A stretch of DNA of 64,000 nt from Nodularia sp. LEGE 06071 (GCF_015207755.1 NZ_JADEWH010000008.1:182059-246058), one strand, 5' to 3'; shown: positions 38,130-47,589, numbered from the stretch's first letter. Numbers and translations: made by a program. The notes: generated by a model not told the origin, from the letters alone.

Positions 38130-38951
38130 ATGCATTTCTCGTCAGCACGATTATATTTTTACCAGGAAATTCAACAGCCTGACGAGCATATTGATCTGGC
38201 GAAGGCAGCTTTGTATATTGCCCAGGAAGAATATCCTGACCTTGATATTGCGGAATACCTCAATGCCCTTGATACAATGGCTGGTGAGGTGAAAGAATTC
38301 TTGCCCGCTTCACCATATCCTCTGCGAATTATCCAAACTCTCAATCAATATCTCTACGCTGATTTGGGATTTGCTGGAAATCAAACAGACTACTATGATC
38401 CTTGCAATAGCTTTTTAAATGATGTAATTGACCGCCGCATGGGGATTCCGATTACTTTGGCGCTGGTTTATATGGAAATTGCCCGCCGGATTGATTTTCC
38501 TATGGTGGGTGTCGGAATGCCAGGACATTTCCTGATTCGCCCTGATATTCCAGATATGGAAATTTTTGTCGATGCGTTTAATCGTGGTGAGGTGATGTTT
38601 GCAGAAGATTGTGAAAACCAATTATCTCAAATGTTTCAGCAACCCGTGAGTTTACGACCTGAGTTTTTAGCCTCGGTAAGTAATCGGCAATTTTTGGCGC
38701 GAATGCTGACTAATTTGAAATATATTTATCTTAAACAACAAAATTTAGCCAAGACTTTGGCGGCGGTGGAACGAATTTTGCGGCTGTTTCCTGGGATGAT
38801 TTTAGAAGTGCGCGATCGCGGTTTGCTTTACTATCAACTGGGACAATACCCCGAAGCTGCTGACGACTTGCAATCTTATCTGACGAAGGTTCCTGACGCT
38901 GAGGATGCAGTGGTAATTCGGCGGTTACTGGCTGAGATGGGAAACCAATGA
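38130..38951 (+). CDS. SirB1-family transglutaminase-like/TPR protein
   Basis: The 273-residue protein has the SirB1 N-terminal region (DPCNSFLNDVIDRRMGIPITLALVYMEIARR) resembling the papain-like transglutaminase core, then GHFLIRPDI with the His, and a C-terminal pair of TPR-like helices (LAKTLAAVERILRLFPGMILEVRDRGLLYYQLGQYPEAADDLQSYL). SirB1 proteins are conserved but of unclear function. The C-terminal end overlaps an STRR-like ACCAATG repeat (38944-38957). Confidence 0.85.
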   Translation: MHFSSARLYFYQEIQQPDEHIDLAKAALYIAQEEYPDLDIAEYLNALDTMAGEVKEFLPASPYPLRIIQTLNQYLYADLGFAGNQTDYYDPCNSFLNDVIDRRMGIPITLALVYMEIARRIDFPMVGVGMPGHFLIRPDIPDMEIFVDAFNRGEVMFAEDCENQLSQMFQQPVSLRPEFLASVSNRQFLARMLTNLKYIYLKQQNLAKTLAAVERILRLFPGMILEVRDRGLLYYQLGQYPEAADDLQSYLTKVPDAEDAVVIRRLLAEMGNQ

Positions 38952-38957
38952 CCAATG
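38944..38957. repeat. short heptamer repeat (ACCAATG x2)
   Basis: Two copies of ACCAATG at the stop codon of the SirB1-type gene. Same heptamer family as the arrays near obg and tpiA. Confidence 0.5.
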
Positions 38958-38999
38958 ACTCATAGTTCCTTGATGGAACAAGCCTCCTGATTGATCTGT

Positions 39000-39036
39000 T
39001 GAATCAATCCAAAATCTAAAATCTAAAATCCAAAAT
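39000..39036. repeat. ATTTTGGATTTTAGATTTTGG-family dispersed repeat (inverted copy)
   Basis: Reverse-complement copy of the tandem motif at 44215-44300. The shadow frames over both places translate to a run FWILDFRFWIDSTD, which shows the homology at protein level. Confidence 0.65.
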
Positions 39037-39472
39037 TGTATGACTCTGCAACTCCTTTGAGGCGAAGCAGTTGAGCTTGCATATCTTTTTGAGTCCAGGA
39101 CATCGCAAAGTTGTTGAATCCCCAACTGACTATGGGGTTAGGAATATCGAACTCAAAGCGGTTGACAAGGAGTGTACCTTGTGCTATTGGTTGACATTCC
39201 CAGCGATCGCGTCCTTGAAAAAATCCTTGAAATTCCCAAACAACTAAACCCGGTTGCCGTTCTACAACCACACTTTTCAGGGTAGGTTTAAGTAGAGGAA
39301 TTTGAATCACAAACAGACTTTGACTGCCAACTTCAGTACTCCATGCACCCACAGGTTCGCAACATAGGGCGGGATTTAGCCAACGGTGCATGAGTGTTAA
39401 ATCGGTAATGCAGCTTTCCACCACTGAAGCTGTGGCATTAATTTGAATTGATTGTTCAAAAGCTTGGGACAT
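39023..39472 (-). CDS. SRPBCC/polyketide-cyclase family protein
   Basis: The 149-residue protein starts FEQSIQINATASVVESCITDLTLMHRWLNP, the typical START/Bet v 1-like fold (SRPBCC), and has further strand pattern GLVVWEFQGFFQGRDRWECQPIAQGTLLVNRFEFD. Members bind hydrophobic ligands in a cavity; the ligand here is unknown. It is convergent with the SirB1-type gene across a repeat. Confidence 0.8.
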   Translation of the reverse strand: MSQAFEQSIQINATASVVESCITDLTLMHRWLNPALCCEPVGAWSTEVGSQSLFVIQIPLLKPTLKSVVVERQPGLVVWEFQGFFQGRDRWECQPIAQGTLLVNRFEFDIPNPIVSWGFNNFAMSWTQKDMQAQLLRLKGVAESYNFGF

Positions 39473-39817
39473 TTTACATTTCTCATGCTGTTGCTGTACT
39501 TAGATTATCGCAAAATTAAGCATTTTTAGCACATTATGTCAATGATTTGAGTTCAGTAACAAATGTACAACTTATGACTAAACACTGATAAATCTGCGAT
39601 TTTGTCTGGTATTCCTGGATAAAAGCAGAATATAAACCACAAAGTCAAAAAAATATCCTTGAGATCAACTGCATATATGTGTTTATTGCCAATTTGCTGG
39701 TAAATTGATAGGCAAAACATGAGTGAACTTACTGGGGCTGAGGATTGTTTAATATCCAGCCACACTATAAGTATGACAAGTGTTTTTAGAAACATATTAC
39801 CTTAATACCGGAAAACC
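39473..39817. other. gene-free stretch upstream of the channel gene
   Basis: About 345 bp, AT-rich. An 80-codon minus-strand frame (39553-39795) was rejected: biased composition and no ribosome site. Both divergent promoters must lie here. Confidence 0.45.
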
Positions 39818-41470
39818 ATGAACACGACTTGGCCTGGAATAACCCAGTTGATAGACATTGGTTTGTCGATGAGGGTACAGCATTTTTTGGCACAATCGCC
39901 AAGCCTACCACTAGATCAAGAAAGAGTTAACGAAGGCATCACTGAAGTACAAGGAATTGTCGAACAGTTGGTGGCCTTTACTCCCCGTTTATTAGGGGCG
40001 GCGGCAATTTTGTTAGTGGGTTGGCTAATTGCAGCGATCGCCGCCGCAGTGACCAAAAAAATTCTCGATAACACGAAGATAGATAATCGCATTGCTGCGG
40101 GAATCACGGGTCGAGAGGATGTTCCCCAGATAGAGAAATTAATCTCTGGCTTAGTTTTCTGGAGTATCATCTTAATCACAGTCGTAGCTGTTTTACAAAC
40201 TCTAGAACTAGAGGTAGCCTCTCGACCATTAAATAATTTGCTTGACCAACTGATTGGCTTTTTGCCCAAGTTGGTGGGTGCGGGAATTCTTTTGGGAGTT
40301 GCTTGGTTAATAGCGACAATCGTCAAACTGATCACGGTGCGAGGCTTACAAGCGCTGAGGTTCGATGAACGGCTGAATCAACAAGCCCAAGACAATACAC
40401 TCAACCTCAACCAATTATCTTTGAGTGAGACGATTGGGAATGCTCTGTATTGGTTTATCTTCTTACTGTTTCTCGTCCCAATTTTGGATACCCTGGCGCT
40501 GAGACAGGCACTACTACCAGTACAATCCTTAATTACAGAGATTCTTTCAATTCTGCCCAATATCCTAGCGGCGGCGTTAATTGCGGCAGTCGGTTGGTTT
40601 ATCGCTAATATAGTGCGGCGAATTGTCAGCAATTTACTAGCAACTACAGGTGTTGACCATGTAGGAACTCGCGTGGGACTTTCCTCATCTTCAGGAATAC
40701 AATCTCTGTCGAGTATCATCGGCACGATTGTCTATATTTTGATTTTGATTCCTGTAGCGATCGCATCGCTGAATGCTTTGAGAATTGAGGCGATTTCTCT
40801 ACCTGCGATCGCCATGTTACAGCAGGTGCTGAATACCCTACCCGCCATCTTTACGGCGATCGCAATTTTAATTGTTTCCTTTTTCTTAGGGCGGTTTGTC
40901 TCCGAGTTGGTTACGAGTATCCTCACTAGTTTAGGCTTTAACAACATTTTCACCGTATTGGGTCTACCATCACTGAGTAGACAATCTGCCACTTCCGAAG
41001 CAGAAGCAACACCAAGACCACCAAGCCGCACTCCATCAGAAATTGCCGGGATGATCGCCTTAGTGGGTATTATGCTGTTTGCCACAGTAGCAGCAGTTAA
41101 TATCCTGAATATCCCCGCATTGACATCACTAGTAACAGGGATTTTAATTCTCTTGGGGCGGATTTTGGCAGGATTGATTGTATTCGCCATTGGTTTGTTC
41201 TTAGCAAATCTAGCGTTTCAACTGATTACCAGTTCCGGCGACCGCCAAGCCCGAATTTTGGCACAGGTAGCACGGATTGCCATTATTACCTTAGTCTCAG
41301 CAATGGCATTGCAACAGATTGGTGTTGCCAGTGATATTGTGAATTTAGCCTTTGGACTTTTGCTAGGTGCGATCGCTGTTGCTATTGCCCTATCATTTGG
41401 TCTTGGTGGCCGTGATATTGCCCGTGAACAAGTTCAAGGTTGGTTGGACTCTTTTAAAAATAAAGAGTAA
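39818..41470 (+). CDS. mechanosensitive ion channel-like protein (conserved TM helix repeats)
   Basis: The 550-residue integral membrane protein has five to six repeats of a PxLxxAxIILVGW/ILGRFVSELV-type TM segment, each with FLPKLVGAGILLG or LPNILAAALIAAVGWFIA, the PF05552 'conserved TM helix' repeat found in the MscS-like superfamily. The canonical MscS beta-domain is not obvious, so gating properties cannot be inferred. It is probably an inner membrane protein for osmotic adjustment. The C-terminus is FGLGGRDIAREQVQGWL, the conserved end of the family. Confidence 0.8.
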   Translation: MNTTWPGITQLIDIGLSMRVQHFLAQSPSLPLDQERVNEGITEVQGIVEQLVAFTPRLLGAAAILLVGWLIAAIAAAVTKKILDNTKIDNRIAAGITGREDVPQIEKLISGLVFWSIILITVVAVLQTLELEVASRPLNNLLDQLIGFLPKLVGAGILLGVAWLIATIVKLITVRGLQALRFDERLNQQAQDNTLNLNQLSLSETIGNALYWFIFLLFLVPILDTLALRQALLPVQSLITEILSILPNILAAALIAAVGWFIANIVRRIVSNLLATTGVDHVGTRVGLSSSSGIQSLSSIIGTIVYILILIPVAIASLNALRIEAISLPAIAMLQQVLNTLPAIFTAIAILIVSFFLGRFVSELVTSILTSLGFNNIFTVLGLPSLSRQSATSEAEATPRPPSRTPSEIAGMIALVGIMLFATVAAVNILNIPALTSLVTGILILLGRILAGLIVFAIGLFLANLAFQLITSSGDRQARILAQVARIAIITLVSAMALQQIGVASDIVNLAFGLLLGAIAVAIALSFGLGGRDIAREQVQGWLDSFKNKE

Positions 41471-41633
41471 ATTACCCCCATAAGCATGAGAATTGCCGAA
41501 AATATAGCTGCAATTTGGCATTGCTGATTGAGAATATCATTAGTCGGGCTACGCCCCGCTCCGCTAACACGCACCAGCGCAGCCTATCGCTAAGGGACTG
41601 ACAAATAACAAAATATCCCAAAATGTCTTGTGG

Positions 41634-41652
41634 AGCGGGCATCTTGCCCGCT
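41634..41652. repeat. hairpin repeat (AGCGGGCATCTTGCCCGCT)
   Basis: AGCGGGCA and TGCCCGCT flank TCT; the preceding TGTGG makes it a member of the family at 35579-35628. It lies in the 279-bp space between the channel gene and the dynamin-like GTPase, where there is no gene. Confidence 0.65.
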
Positions 41653-41749
41653 AATCACCAAGGGCGGTTAATTATTCATACCTAAACCATATTAATTTTC
41701 AACTCTTGATCAAATATTTCGATATAGCAACGAATAGCTGATTTAACGT

Positions 41750-43210
41750 TCACCGTTTAAGTTTTACCTTCTGTTGTAATTCCTCTTTAATGCGGTTGAG
41801 AATAGATTTTTCATCTAAATTGTCTAAAATTCGACTAATGACTGCTTTTGGCCCTTCAGTACCCCAAGTTGCCCCATTAGCTAAATAAACTTTAGTCACT
41901 TGTCCAATCCCATAGGAAGAAACACCAGCCACCCCAGCTTGAGTGATTGCAACTGAGACATAAGGTGCAAAGGTAGCGCCAGCCGTAGCTGATGCAGAGA
42001 TGCCCAGCAAAGTTTTTAATCCACTCAAGCCTAAGTTTGCCAGCAGCTCACTGAAACCGATACCGCCCATACTCAGAGCAATTTTTTGTAGCAATTGCAC
42101 AGCACCGCTTTCACTCATGGGGATGCCATAGAGCTGAGATAAACCCAAAATCAGAGAAATATCAATGACTATGCTACTGAGTATATCGACAACAGTCACC
42201 GGATTGAGTGCGATCGCTAATGCCTTAGTCATCACAGCTTTCCAAATCAACTGATTAGCATTCTGTTCGCGAATCAGCAGTTTTCGCTCTACCAATTGCT
42301 CATTCACATTATCCGCATAAAGCATAGTATTGAGAGCCACCAAAGCTTTACCTTCACGGTGCAAAATCTCCAAAATTTTCAGCTTCAGTTCTTCAACTTG
42401 GGCTGTACTGCTACGTAACTGCACCCCCCTACTACCATCAGGGCGGATAATCGCCGTCTTTACCAGTGGTGATGCAGCTGTCATCACAATTTCTAGAGGT
42501 GTGAGTAACTCCCTCACCCGTTGGTCTCGGATTTTGCGATAAATTGCCATCCGGTCGGCTTCCGGATACTGGTCTACTTTGTTAAATACCAGAATTATCG
42601 GTTTACCAGCTTCCCGCAACTGAGAAAGGGCTTCATGTTCTATCTTTGTCATGTCTCCAGCAATCACAAACAAAATTAAATCTGCTTGCTTTGCTACCTG
42701 TTCGGCCAAAGCTGCACGGGTGTCACCATCGACTTCATCTAATCCAGGAGTGTCAATGAGTTCCACCTGAGATTGACCACCCGCAGGTAAAGTTACTCGT
42801 AAAGTGCGTTCATTCTCGCCAATTGTTTCCTCAGTAATACTCCAGTTAACTGTTTGGGAATCACGGGTAACTCCATGCAAGGGACCAGTTTCAAACACCG
42901 TTTGTCCCACCAAGGCATTTAGTAGAGAGGACTTACCACGTCCCACCATGCCAAAAGCAGCAATTTGCACCACCATGCTGTCCAACTTACCCAGCATAGT
43001 TTCCAAATCTGCGAGTTCATTCTCCAATCCGCTTTTTTCCTGGGGAGTCAGGTCAAGATTGGTAACCAAGTTTCGCAGTGCCGTTTGTGCTTGTTTATAG
43101 TTGAGTGACCTTTGAATATCTTCAAAACTGAAAATAGCACTATCCAGTTCTTCCTCCCAGTTGGGTGAATCGCTGTGATGAGGTTCAGGCAAGGGCAATG
43201 TGGAAGTCAT
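41750..43210 (-). CDS. dynamin/Era-like GTPase with C-terminal membrane (DUF697-like) region
   Basis: The 486-residue protein has G1 GMVGRGKSS, G3 DTPGLDE, G4 NKVDQ and long helical N-terminal segments (SLNYKQAQTALRNLVTNLDLTPQEKSGLENELADLE) of dynamin-like GTPases. The C-terminal ~150 residues carry two to three hydrophobic stretches resembling DUF697. Such proteins associate with membranes; the exact role is unknown. It is followed by a heptamer-rich spacer before tpiA. Confidence 0.8.
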   Translation of the reverse strand: MTSTLPLPEPHHSDSPNWEEELDSAIFSFEDIQRSLNYKQAQTALRNLVTNLDLTPQEKSGLENELADLETMLGKLDSMVVQIAAFGMVGRGKSSLLNALVGQTVFETGPLHGVTRDSQTVNWSITEETIGENERTLRVTLPAGGQSQVELIDTPGLDEVDGDTRAALAEQVAKQADLILFVIAGDMTKIEHEALSQLREAGKPIILVFNKVDQYPEADRMAIYRKIRDQRVRELLTPLEIVMTAASPLVKTAIIRPDGSRGVQLRSSTAQVEELKLKILEILHREGKALVALNTMLYADNVNEQLVERKLLIREQNANQLIWKAVMTKALAIALNPVTVVDILSSIVIDISLILGLSQLYGIPMSESGAVQLLQKIALSMGGIGFSELLANLGLSGLKTLLGISASATAGATFAPYVSVAITQAGVAGVSSYGIGQVTKVYLANGATWGTEGPKAVISRILDNLDEKSILNRIKEELQQKVKLKR

Positions 43211-43251
43211 ATCAATTGGGGAATAGGGAATGGGGAGTGGGGAAGAAGCAG

Positions 43252-43272
43252 GGGAGCAGGGAGCAGGGAGCA
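43252..43272. repeat. heptamer repeat (GGGAGCA x3)
   Basis: Three copies of GGGAGCA in the tpiA upstream spacer, in a G-rich tract reading GGGGAGTGGGGAAG before it. STRR type. Confidence 0.75.
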
Positions 43273-43294
43273 GGGGGGAAAGATTGTAACTTCC

Positions 43295-43326
43295 TAATGA
43301 CCAATAACTAATGACTAATAACTAAC
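43295..43326. repeat. heptamer repeat (TAATGAC/CAATAAC)
   Basis: TAATGAC, CAATAAC, TAATGAC, TAATAAC, TAAC. Same heptamer family as at 9047-9081. Lies 44 bp upstream of the TTG start of tpiA. Confidence 0.75.
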
Positions 43327-43369
43327 AAAACGTCCTAAACTGAAAAATGCATCTAGTAGCGTTAGAATC

Positions 43370-44110
43370 TTGACTAAATCACCTGTACGAAAAATAGTTA
43401 TTGCCGGTAACTGGAAAATGTTCAAAACCCAGGCAGAAACCCAGGATTTTTTACAAGGGTTTCTGCCCCACTTGGAAGAAATACCCGAAGACCGAGAAGT
43501 GGTCTTGTGTCCTCCTTTCACTAACTTAAACATTTTATCCAAAAGTTTGCATGGCAGTCTCATCCAGTTAGGGGCGCAAAATCTTCACTGGGAAGAAAAT
43601 GGAGCCTACACAGGCGAAATTTCTGGCCCCATGTTGACAGAACTTGGTGTCCGTTTTGTAATTGTCGGTCATAGCGAAAGACGGCAATACTTTGGTGAAA
43701 CAGACGCAACTGTCAATCTCCGCCTCAAAGCGGCTCAAAAATACGGTCTGACACCAATTTTATGTGTAGGCGAAACCAAAGAACAACGAGATGCTGGGGA
43801 AACCGAATCACTGATTACCGCCCAGCTAGATAAAGACCTCATAGATATCGATCAGAATAATTTGGTGATTGCCTACGAACCAATTTGGGCAATCGGTACT
43901 GGCGATACTTGTGAAGCCACAGACGCTAATCGGGTAATTGGCTTAATTCGTAGTCAGTTGAGTAATCCCAATGTTTCAATTCAATACGGTGGCTCAGTGA
44001 AACCGAATAATATTGATGAAATTATGGCTCAACCAGAAATTGATGGCGCTCTTGTGGGCGGAGCCAGTCTGGAACCTGCAAGTTTTGCTCGAATTGTCAA
44101 CTACAAATAA
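43370..44110 (+). CDS. tpiA: triosephosphate isomerase
   Basis: The 246-residue glycolytic/Calvin-cycle enzyme interconverts DHAP and GAP. It has [13 protein letters not shown] (N, K), [12 protein letters not shown] (catalytic His) and [13 protein letters not shown] (catalytic Glu), with [12 protein letters not shown] in the phosphate loop. The start is TTG: the N-terminus in relatives begins close to [11 protein letters not shown], and no ATG lies upstream in frame. Ribosome-site support is weak. Confidence 0.96.
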   Translation: MTKSPVRKIVIAGNWKMFKTQAETQDFLQGFLPHLEEIPEDREVVLCPPFTNLNILSKSLHGSLIQLGAQNLHWEENGAYTGEISGPMLTELGVRFVIVGHSERRQYFGETDATVNLRLKAAQKYGLTPILCVGETKEQRDAGETESLITAQLDKDLIDIDQNNLVIAYEPIWAIGTGDTCEATDANRVIGLIRSQLSNPNVSIQYGGSVKPNNIDEIMAQPEIDGALVGGASLEPASFARIVNYK

Positions 44111-44214
44111 TTTCATGTGCAACGCTTTTTCCCTGGCCGAGCCGGGGAATGCGTACATGAATGAGCCAAAGCCAAATAGCCATCCTCAAACTGTCATCCG
44201 ATTTTGGATTTTGG

Positions 44215-44300
44215 ATTTTAGATTTTGGATTGACTCCACAGATAAATCTAGGGACTGGAGAATTTTAGATTTTGGATTGACTCCAAAGATAAATCTGGGG
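44215..44300. repeat. 47-bp tandem repeat (two units) of the ATTTTAGATTTTGG family
   Basis: Units start at 44215 and 44262 (period 47); each reads ATTTTAGATTTTGGATTGAC then CCA-rich sequence and AGATAAATCT. They differ at two or three bases. Located between tpiA and folP. Confidence 0.75.
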
Positions 44301-44329
44301 GCTTGTACCACTAAGGAACTATTGGTCAT

Positions 44330-45178
44330 ATGTCCAACAAGTTAATCATTCGAGAACGCTGTTTTGTCTGGGGACAGCGAACTTACCTCATGGGTGTTTT
44401 AAATGTCACTCCCGATAGCTTTAGCGATGGTGGCGTTTTTAATAATAGCGCTGCGGCTTTAGCACAGGCACAAGCAATGGTAGCGGCCGGTGCTGACATC
44501 ATCGATGTGGGAGGTCAATCGACTCGACCAGGAGCAGAGCAAATAACTCTGGCAGAGGAACTGGATCGGGTACTGCCGATATTGCAGGTTCTACGAAGAG
44601 AGATCACAGTGCCAATTTCAGTAGATACTACTAGAGCTATTGTAGCTAAAGCATCTGTAGAAGCTGGAGCCGATATGATTAATGACATTTCTGGTGGCAC
44701 ATTTGATTTAGAAATGCTGCCCACAATAGCAAGTTTAGATGTGCCGATTGTCTTGATGCACATCCAAGGAACGCCGCAGACGATGCAGCAAATGACTAAT
44801 TATCAGGATTTAATCGGAGAGATTTCTAGTTTTTTAGCAGCACAAATTTTAGCAGCAACGACTGTAGGCATTGACCAGAGAAAAATCATTATTGATCCAG
44901 GAATTGGTTTTGCGAAAAACTATGAGCAGAATTTAGAAATTTTTCGCCGACTGCGGACATTGAAAACCTTAAATTGCCCTATTTTGGTAGGAGCATCTCG
45001 TAAAAGTTTTATTGGTCGCATCTTAAACCAAGCAGATCCAAAAGCACGGGTCTGGGGAACAGCAGCAGCTTGTTGTGCCGCTATTTCTCAGGGTGCTGAT
45101 CTCCTCCGAGTTCACGATGTTCAAGAAATGCGTGATGTATCACTGGTAGCTGATGCACTTTTCCGACAACAAGATTAA
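44330..45178 (+). CDS. folP: dihydropteroate synthase
   Basis: The 282-residue folate enzyme joins pABA to 6-hydroxymethyl-pterin diphosphate. Diagnostic motifs are LMGVLNVTPDSFSDGG (pterin phosphate site), GAGADIIDVGGQSTRPGAE and, near the C-terminus, ILVGASRKSFIGRIL. It is a single gene; folate partners such as folK or folB are not adjacent. Its ATG is preceded by the tandem repeat rather than a strong ribosome site. Confidence 0.95.
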   Translation: MSNKLIIRERCFVWGQRTYLMGVLNVTPDSFSDGGVFNNSAAALAQAQAMVAAGADIIDVGGQSTRPGAEQITLAEELDRVLPILQVLRREITVPISVDTTRAIVAKASVEAGADMINDISGGTFDLEMLPTIASLDVPIVLMHIQGTPQTMQQMTNYQDLIGEISSFLAAQILAATTVGIDQRKIIIDPGIGFAKNYEQNLEIFRRLRTLKTLNCPILVGASRKSFIGRILNQADPKARVWGTAAACCAAISQGADLLRVHDVQEMRDVSLVADALFRQQD

Positions 45179-45193
45179 TGGTTACTTAAAAAA

Positions 45194-46036
45194 TTAAACA
45201 TTACCATTTTCAGAGTTTTTACCATTACCATCTTGAGCTATAGAGTCAGCAATTAACTGGTTATAGACTTCATTGGTTTTACTGGGGTCTAAAAAGACAA
45301 TTTTGGCATTATGACTCTCACCAAGTCTTTGGCTAGCCACGACATAATCTTGAGCCACAAGATACCTGAGAATTTCCCTGCTTTCAGGATGAGTACGTAA
45401 GGCTTCAGCAATTATTTGCATTGAGGTTTGAGTTCCTTGCGCTCTCTTAATAGCAGCGTCACGTTCTCCTTCTGCTTCAAAAACCAGCGCCCGTTTTTTG
45501 ATTTCCGCAGCTCGCTCCTCTTCCATTGACTTTCGCACACTTTCAGGCGGTGTAATGCTCTGAATATCCAATCGGAGAATCTGAACTCCCCAATCTTCTG
45601 TGGTTTGATTCAACTGATTTAAAATGGCTGCGTCCATTTCTGCACGAGAAACGTTGGTTTCTTCTACAGTGTTCTGGGCGATGATTTCCCGGAGTGTGGT
45701 TGTTGCTAGTTGTGTTAGAGACCCTTGGAGATCGTCGATTTCATAAAAACTTTTGACCATATCTCGGATGCGCCAAAACAGAACAGCATCAACTTCTAGG
45801 TAAATGTTATCTCTGGTGATCACATTTTGAGGTTTGATGTCGATAAACTGCTCGCGTGTTGTATCCTCCATCACAATCTGATCGACCAAAGGAACAATAA
45901 AGTTGAGTCCAGGCACAAGTTTTCGATGATACCGCCCCAATCGTTCTACTAGGGCTTCGTTACCTTGATTAATCAGTTTTGCAGATCCTAAAGCATAGCC
46001 TATGAGGGCTAAGACTATGGCAATAATTGGCTCCAT
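45194..46036 (-). CDS. SPFH/band-7 slipin-like membrane protein
   Basis: The 280-residue protein has one N-terminal membrane helix, the SPFH core (LINQGNEALVERLGRYHRKLVPGLNFIVPLVDQIV, TLREIIAQNTVEETNVSRAEMDA), then a charged coiled-coil (RAAEIKKRALVFEAEGERDAAIKRAQG) and a C-terminal tail. These oligomerise into membrane scaffolds. Length is typical of slipins. Convergent with folP by 15 bp; followed on the right by the tnpB element. Confidence 0.87.
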   Translation of the reverse strand: MEPIIAIVLALIGYALGSAKLINQGNEALVERLGRYHRKLVPGLNFIVPLVDQIVMEDTTREQFIDIKPQNVITRDNIYLEVDAVLFWRIRDMVKSFYEIDDLQGSLTQLATTTLREIIAQNTVEETNVSRAEMDAAILNQLNQTTEDWGVQILRLDIQSITPPESVRKSMEEERAAEIKKRALVFEAEGERDAAIKRAQGTQTSMQIIAEALRTHPESREILRYLVAQDYVVASQRLGESHNAKIVFLDPSKTNEVYNQLIADSIAQDGNGKNSENGNV

Positions 46037-46156
46037 ATATTCTCCTATTCAGCTTTTGGGCAAATTTAGTGTAAAAGGATATGGTACTACCTTAGTCCTA
46101 CATTTCAGTCTCATGTTTTGAGCCTGTAGTTTTATGAACATCAATGATGTGGTCTA

Positions 46157-47589
46157 GTGAACTACCCACACTGACTTGGAGTACCAAGTAAAGTGTCGGC
46201 TTCTGTACTCACAGGGGAATGCCGCAACTTAGACTTTCGCCCAAGCCTTGGTCTGACATCCCCTCCTACAGCAGAGACGGCTGAACCTTCCGCCTTTATG
46301 ATTCTGATCCCCTCGGCTCTAATATTGATCGCTGCGTTGCCATCACGGTCATGATGAGTACCACAATGAGGACAAGTCCATTGCCTCACATCCAATGGCA
46401 TCTTACTCACTTGATGGAAACAATTAGAACAGAGCTTGGAACTGGGAAACCATCTATCAATCTCAACCAACTTTCCACCTTTGCGTTCTAGCTTATAAGC
46501 TAGAAAATTGGTGAACGTTCCCCATCCACAATCAGAAATTGCCTTCGCCAAATTGTGATTACGAACCATGCCTTTGACATGAAGATTCTCTACTATGACA
46601 GCTTGGCTATCGCTGACCAACTTATAACTAAGTTTATGTAAAAAATCCTGCCGGGAATTGCTAACTCGTTCGTACACTTTAGCGACAACTTGACGATATT
46701 TATTTCTTGAACTACTCCCTTGGTGTTTACGGGCTAACTTTTTTTGCTTACGCTTGAGGTTTTTTTCATGCTTGGCAAGGTGCTTGGGATTATCATATTT
46801 AGAAACCTTTTCACCATCAGTTACCACAGCAACGTGCTTCAACCCTAAATCAATACCATAAATCTTACCGAATGTAATAGTTGGATTTTCTCCTTCTACT
46901 TCAGTCAGGATAGATGCGAAATATTTACCTGATGGAGTTTTACATACAGTTACAGTCTTGATTTTCCCCTCAATTATCCTATGTATTTTGGCTTTGACTA
47001 TCCCAATATTGCCTGGAAGTTTGACATTGCCATCGACAATTTTGACGTTTTGAGGATACTGAATGGACTGTTTCCCGTGCTTGGATTTGAACTTAGGAAA
47101 CCCAGCACGTTTCTCAAAAAAGTTCTTGTATGCTGTGGTTAAATTAAGTGTTGTTGCCTGTAAAATTTGGCTATAACAATCGGCTAACCATAGAGTCTCT
47201 TTTGCTTTTTTGAGCGCCGGAAGAAACGCATTGAGTGCTACACGGCTAAGTCCCTTGCCCGTTTCTTTATAAGTTTCAATTGACTTATTTAGAGCGTAAT
47301 TCCACCACCAACGAGCGCAACCAAATGCTTGAGCTAGTTGTATTTCTTGTTCTTTTGATGGATACAAACGGACAAGAACCGCTTTGTGTAACACTTAACA
47401 TCACCTCCTTGGTAGCAATACTTTACCACCAATTGATATGGCGGTAAAATAGCCCAATCAAATAAAATAATTGGTGATTCCTTATACATCCAGTATTTGT
47501 TTTTGCCTAGCAAAAAAGCAATACTGGATGCAATCGTTATCACCCACCTTATATCCCACCACTGATTCGTCCTTCCCAAATTCAGTGGA
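46157..47589 (-). mobile_element. stand-alone IS200/IS605-family tnpB element (approximate extent)
   Basis: The right end lies at about 46157: in the minus orientation the tnpB 3' end runs through ACTTGGTACTCCAAGT (a hairpin) into AGTCAGTGTGGGTAGTTCAC, the pattern of IS605-type right ends. The left end is not fixed; hairpins at 47487-47530 (CATCCAGTATT/AATACTGGATG) and 47559-47588 (CCACTGA/TCAGTGG) are candidate left-end subterminal structures. No tnpA is present in the window. Confidence 0.6.
46162..47394 (-). CDS. tnpB: TnpB RNA-guided nuclease (IS200/IS605 OrfB)
   Basis: The 410-residue protein has the intact RuvC site: GIDLGLK (D182), VIVENLHVKG (E269), HDRDGNAAINI (D349/D351), plus the zinc ribbon CSNC/CPHC (C322, C325, C341, C344) and a helical N-terminus (LYPSKEQEIQLAQAFGCARWWWNYAL). 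TnpB is the ancestor-type of Cas12 and uses a right-end RNA (omegaRNA) to cleave at TAM-flanked sites. It starts GTG with an exceptionally strong AAGGAGGTG site 4-6 bases upstream. It looks functional. Confidence 0.93.
   Translation of the reverse strand: MLHKAVLVRLYPSKEQEIQLAQAFGCARWWWNYALNKSIETYKETGKGLSRVALNAFLPALKKAKETLWLADCYSQILQATTLNLTTAYKNFFEKRAGFPKFKSKHGKQSIQYPQNVKIVDGNVKLPGNIGIVKAKIHRIIEGKIKTVTVCKTPSGKYFASILTEVEGENPTITFGKIYGIDLGLKHVAVVTDGEKVSKYDNPKHLAKHEKNLKRKQKKLARKHQGSSSRNKYRQVVAKVYERVSNSRQDFLHKLSYKLVSDSQAVIVENLHVKGMVRNHNLAKAISDCGWGTFTNFLAYKLERKGGKLVEIDRWFPSSKLCSNCFHQVSKMPLDVRQWTCPHCGTHHDRDGNAAINIRAEGIRIIKAEGSAVSAVGGDVRPRLGRKSKLRHSPVSTEADTLLGTPSQCG

Noticed and set aside
39553..39795. 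80-codon minus-strand frame
   Set aside because: Biased composition, no ribosome site; it lies in the promoter region of the channel gene.
44215..44300. CRISPR array
   Set aside because: Two tandem 47-bp units without spacers of constant length; it is a simple tandem repeat. No CRISPR array or cas gene is visible in the window.
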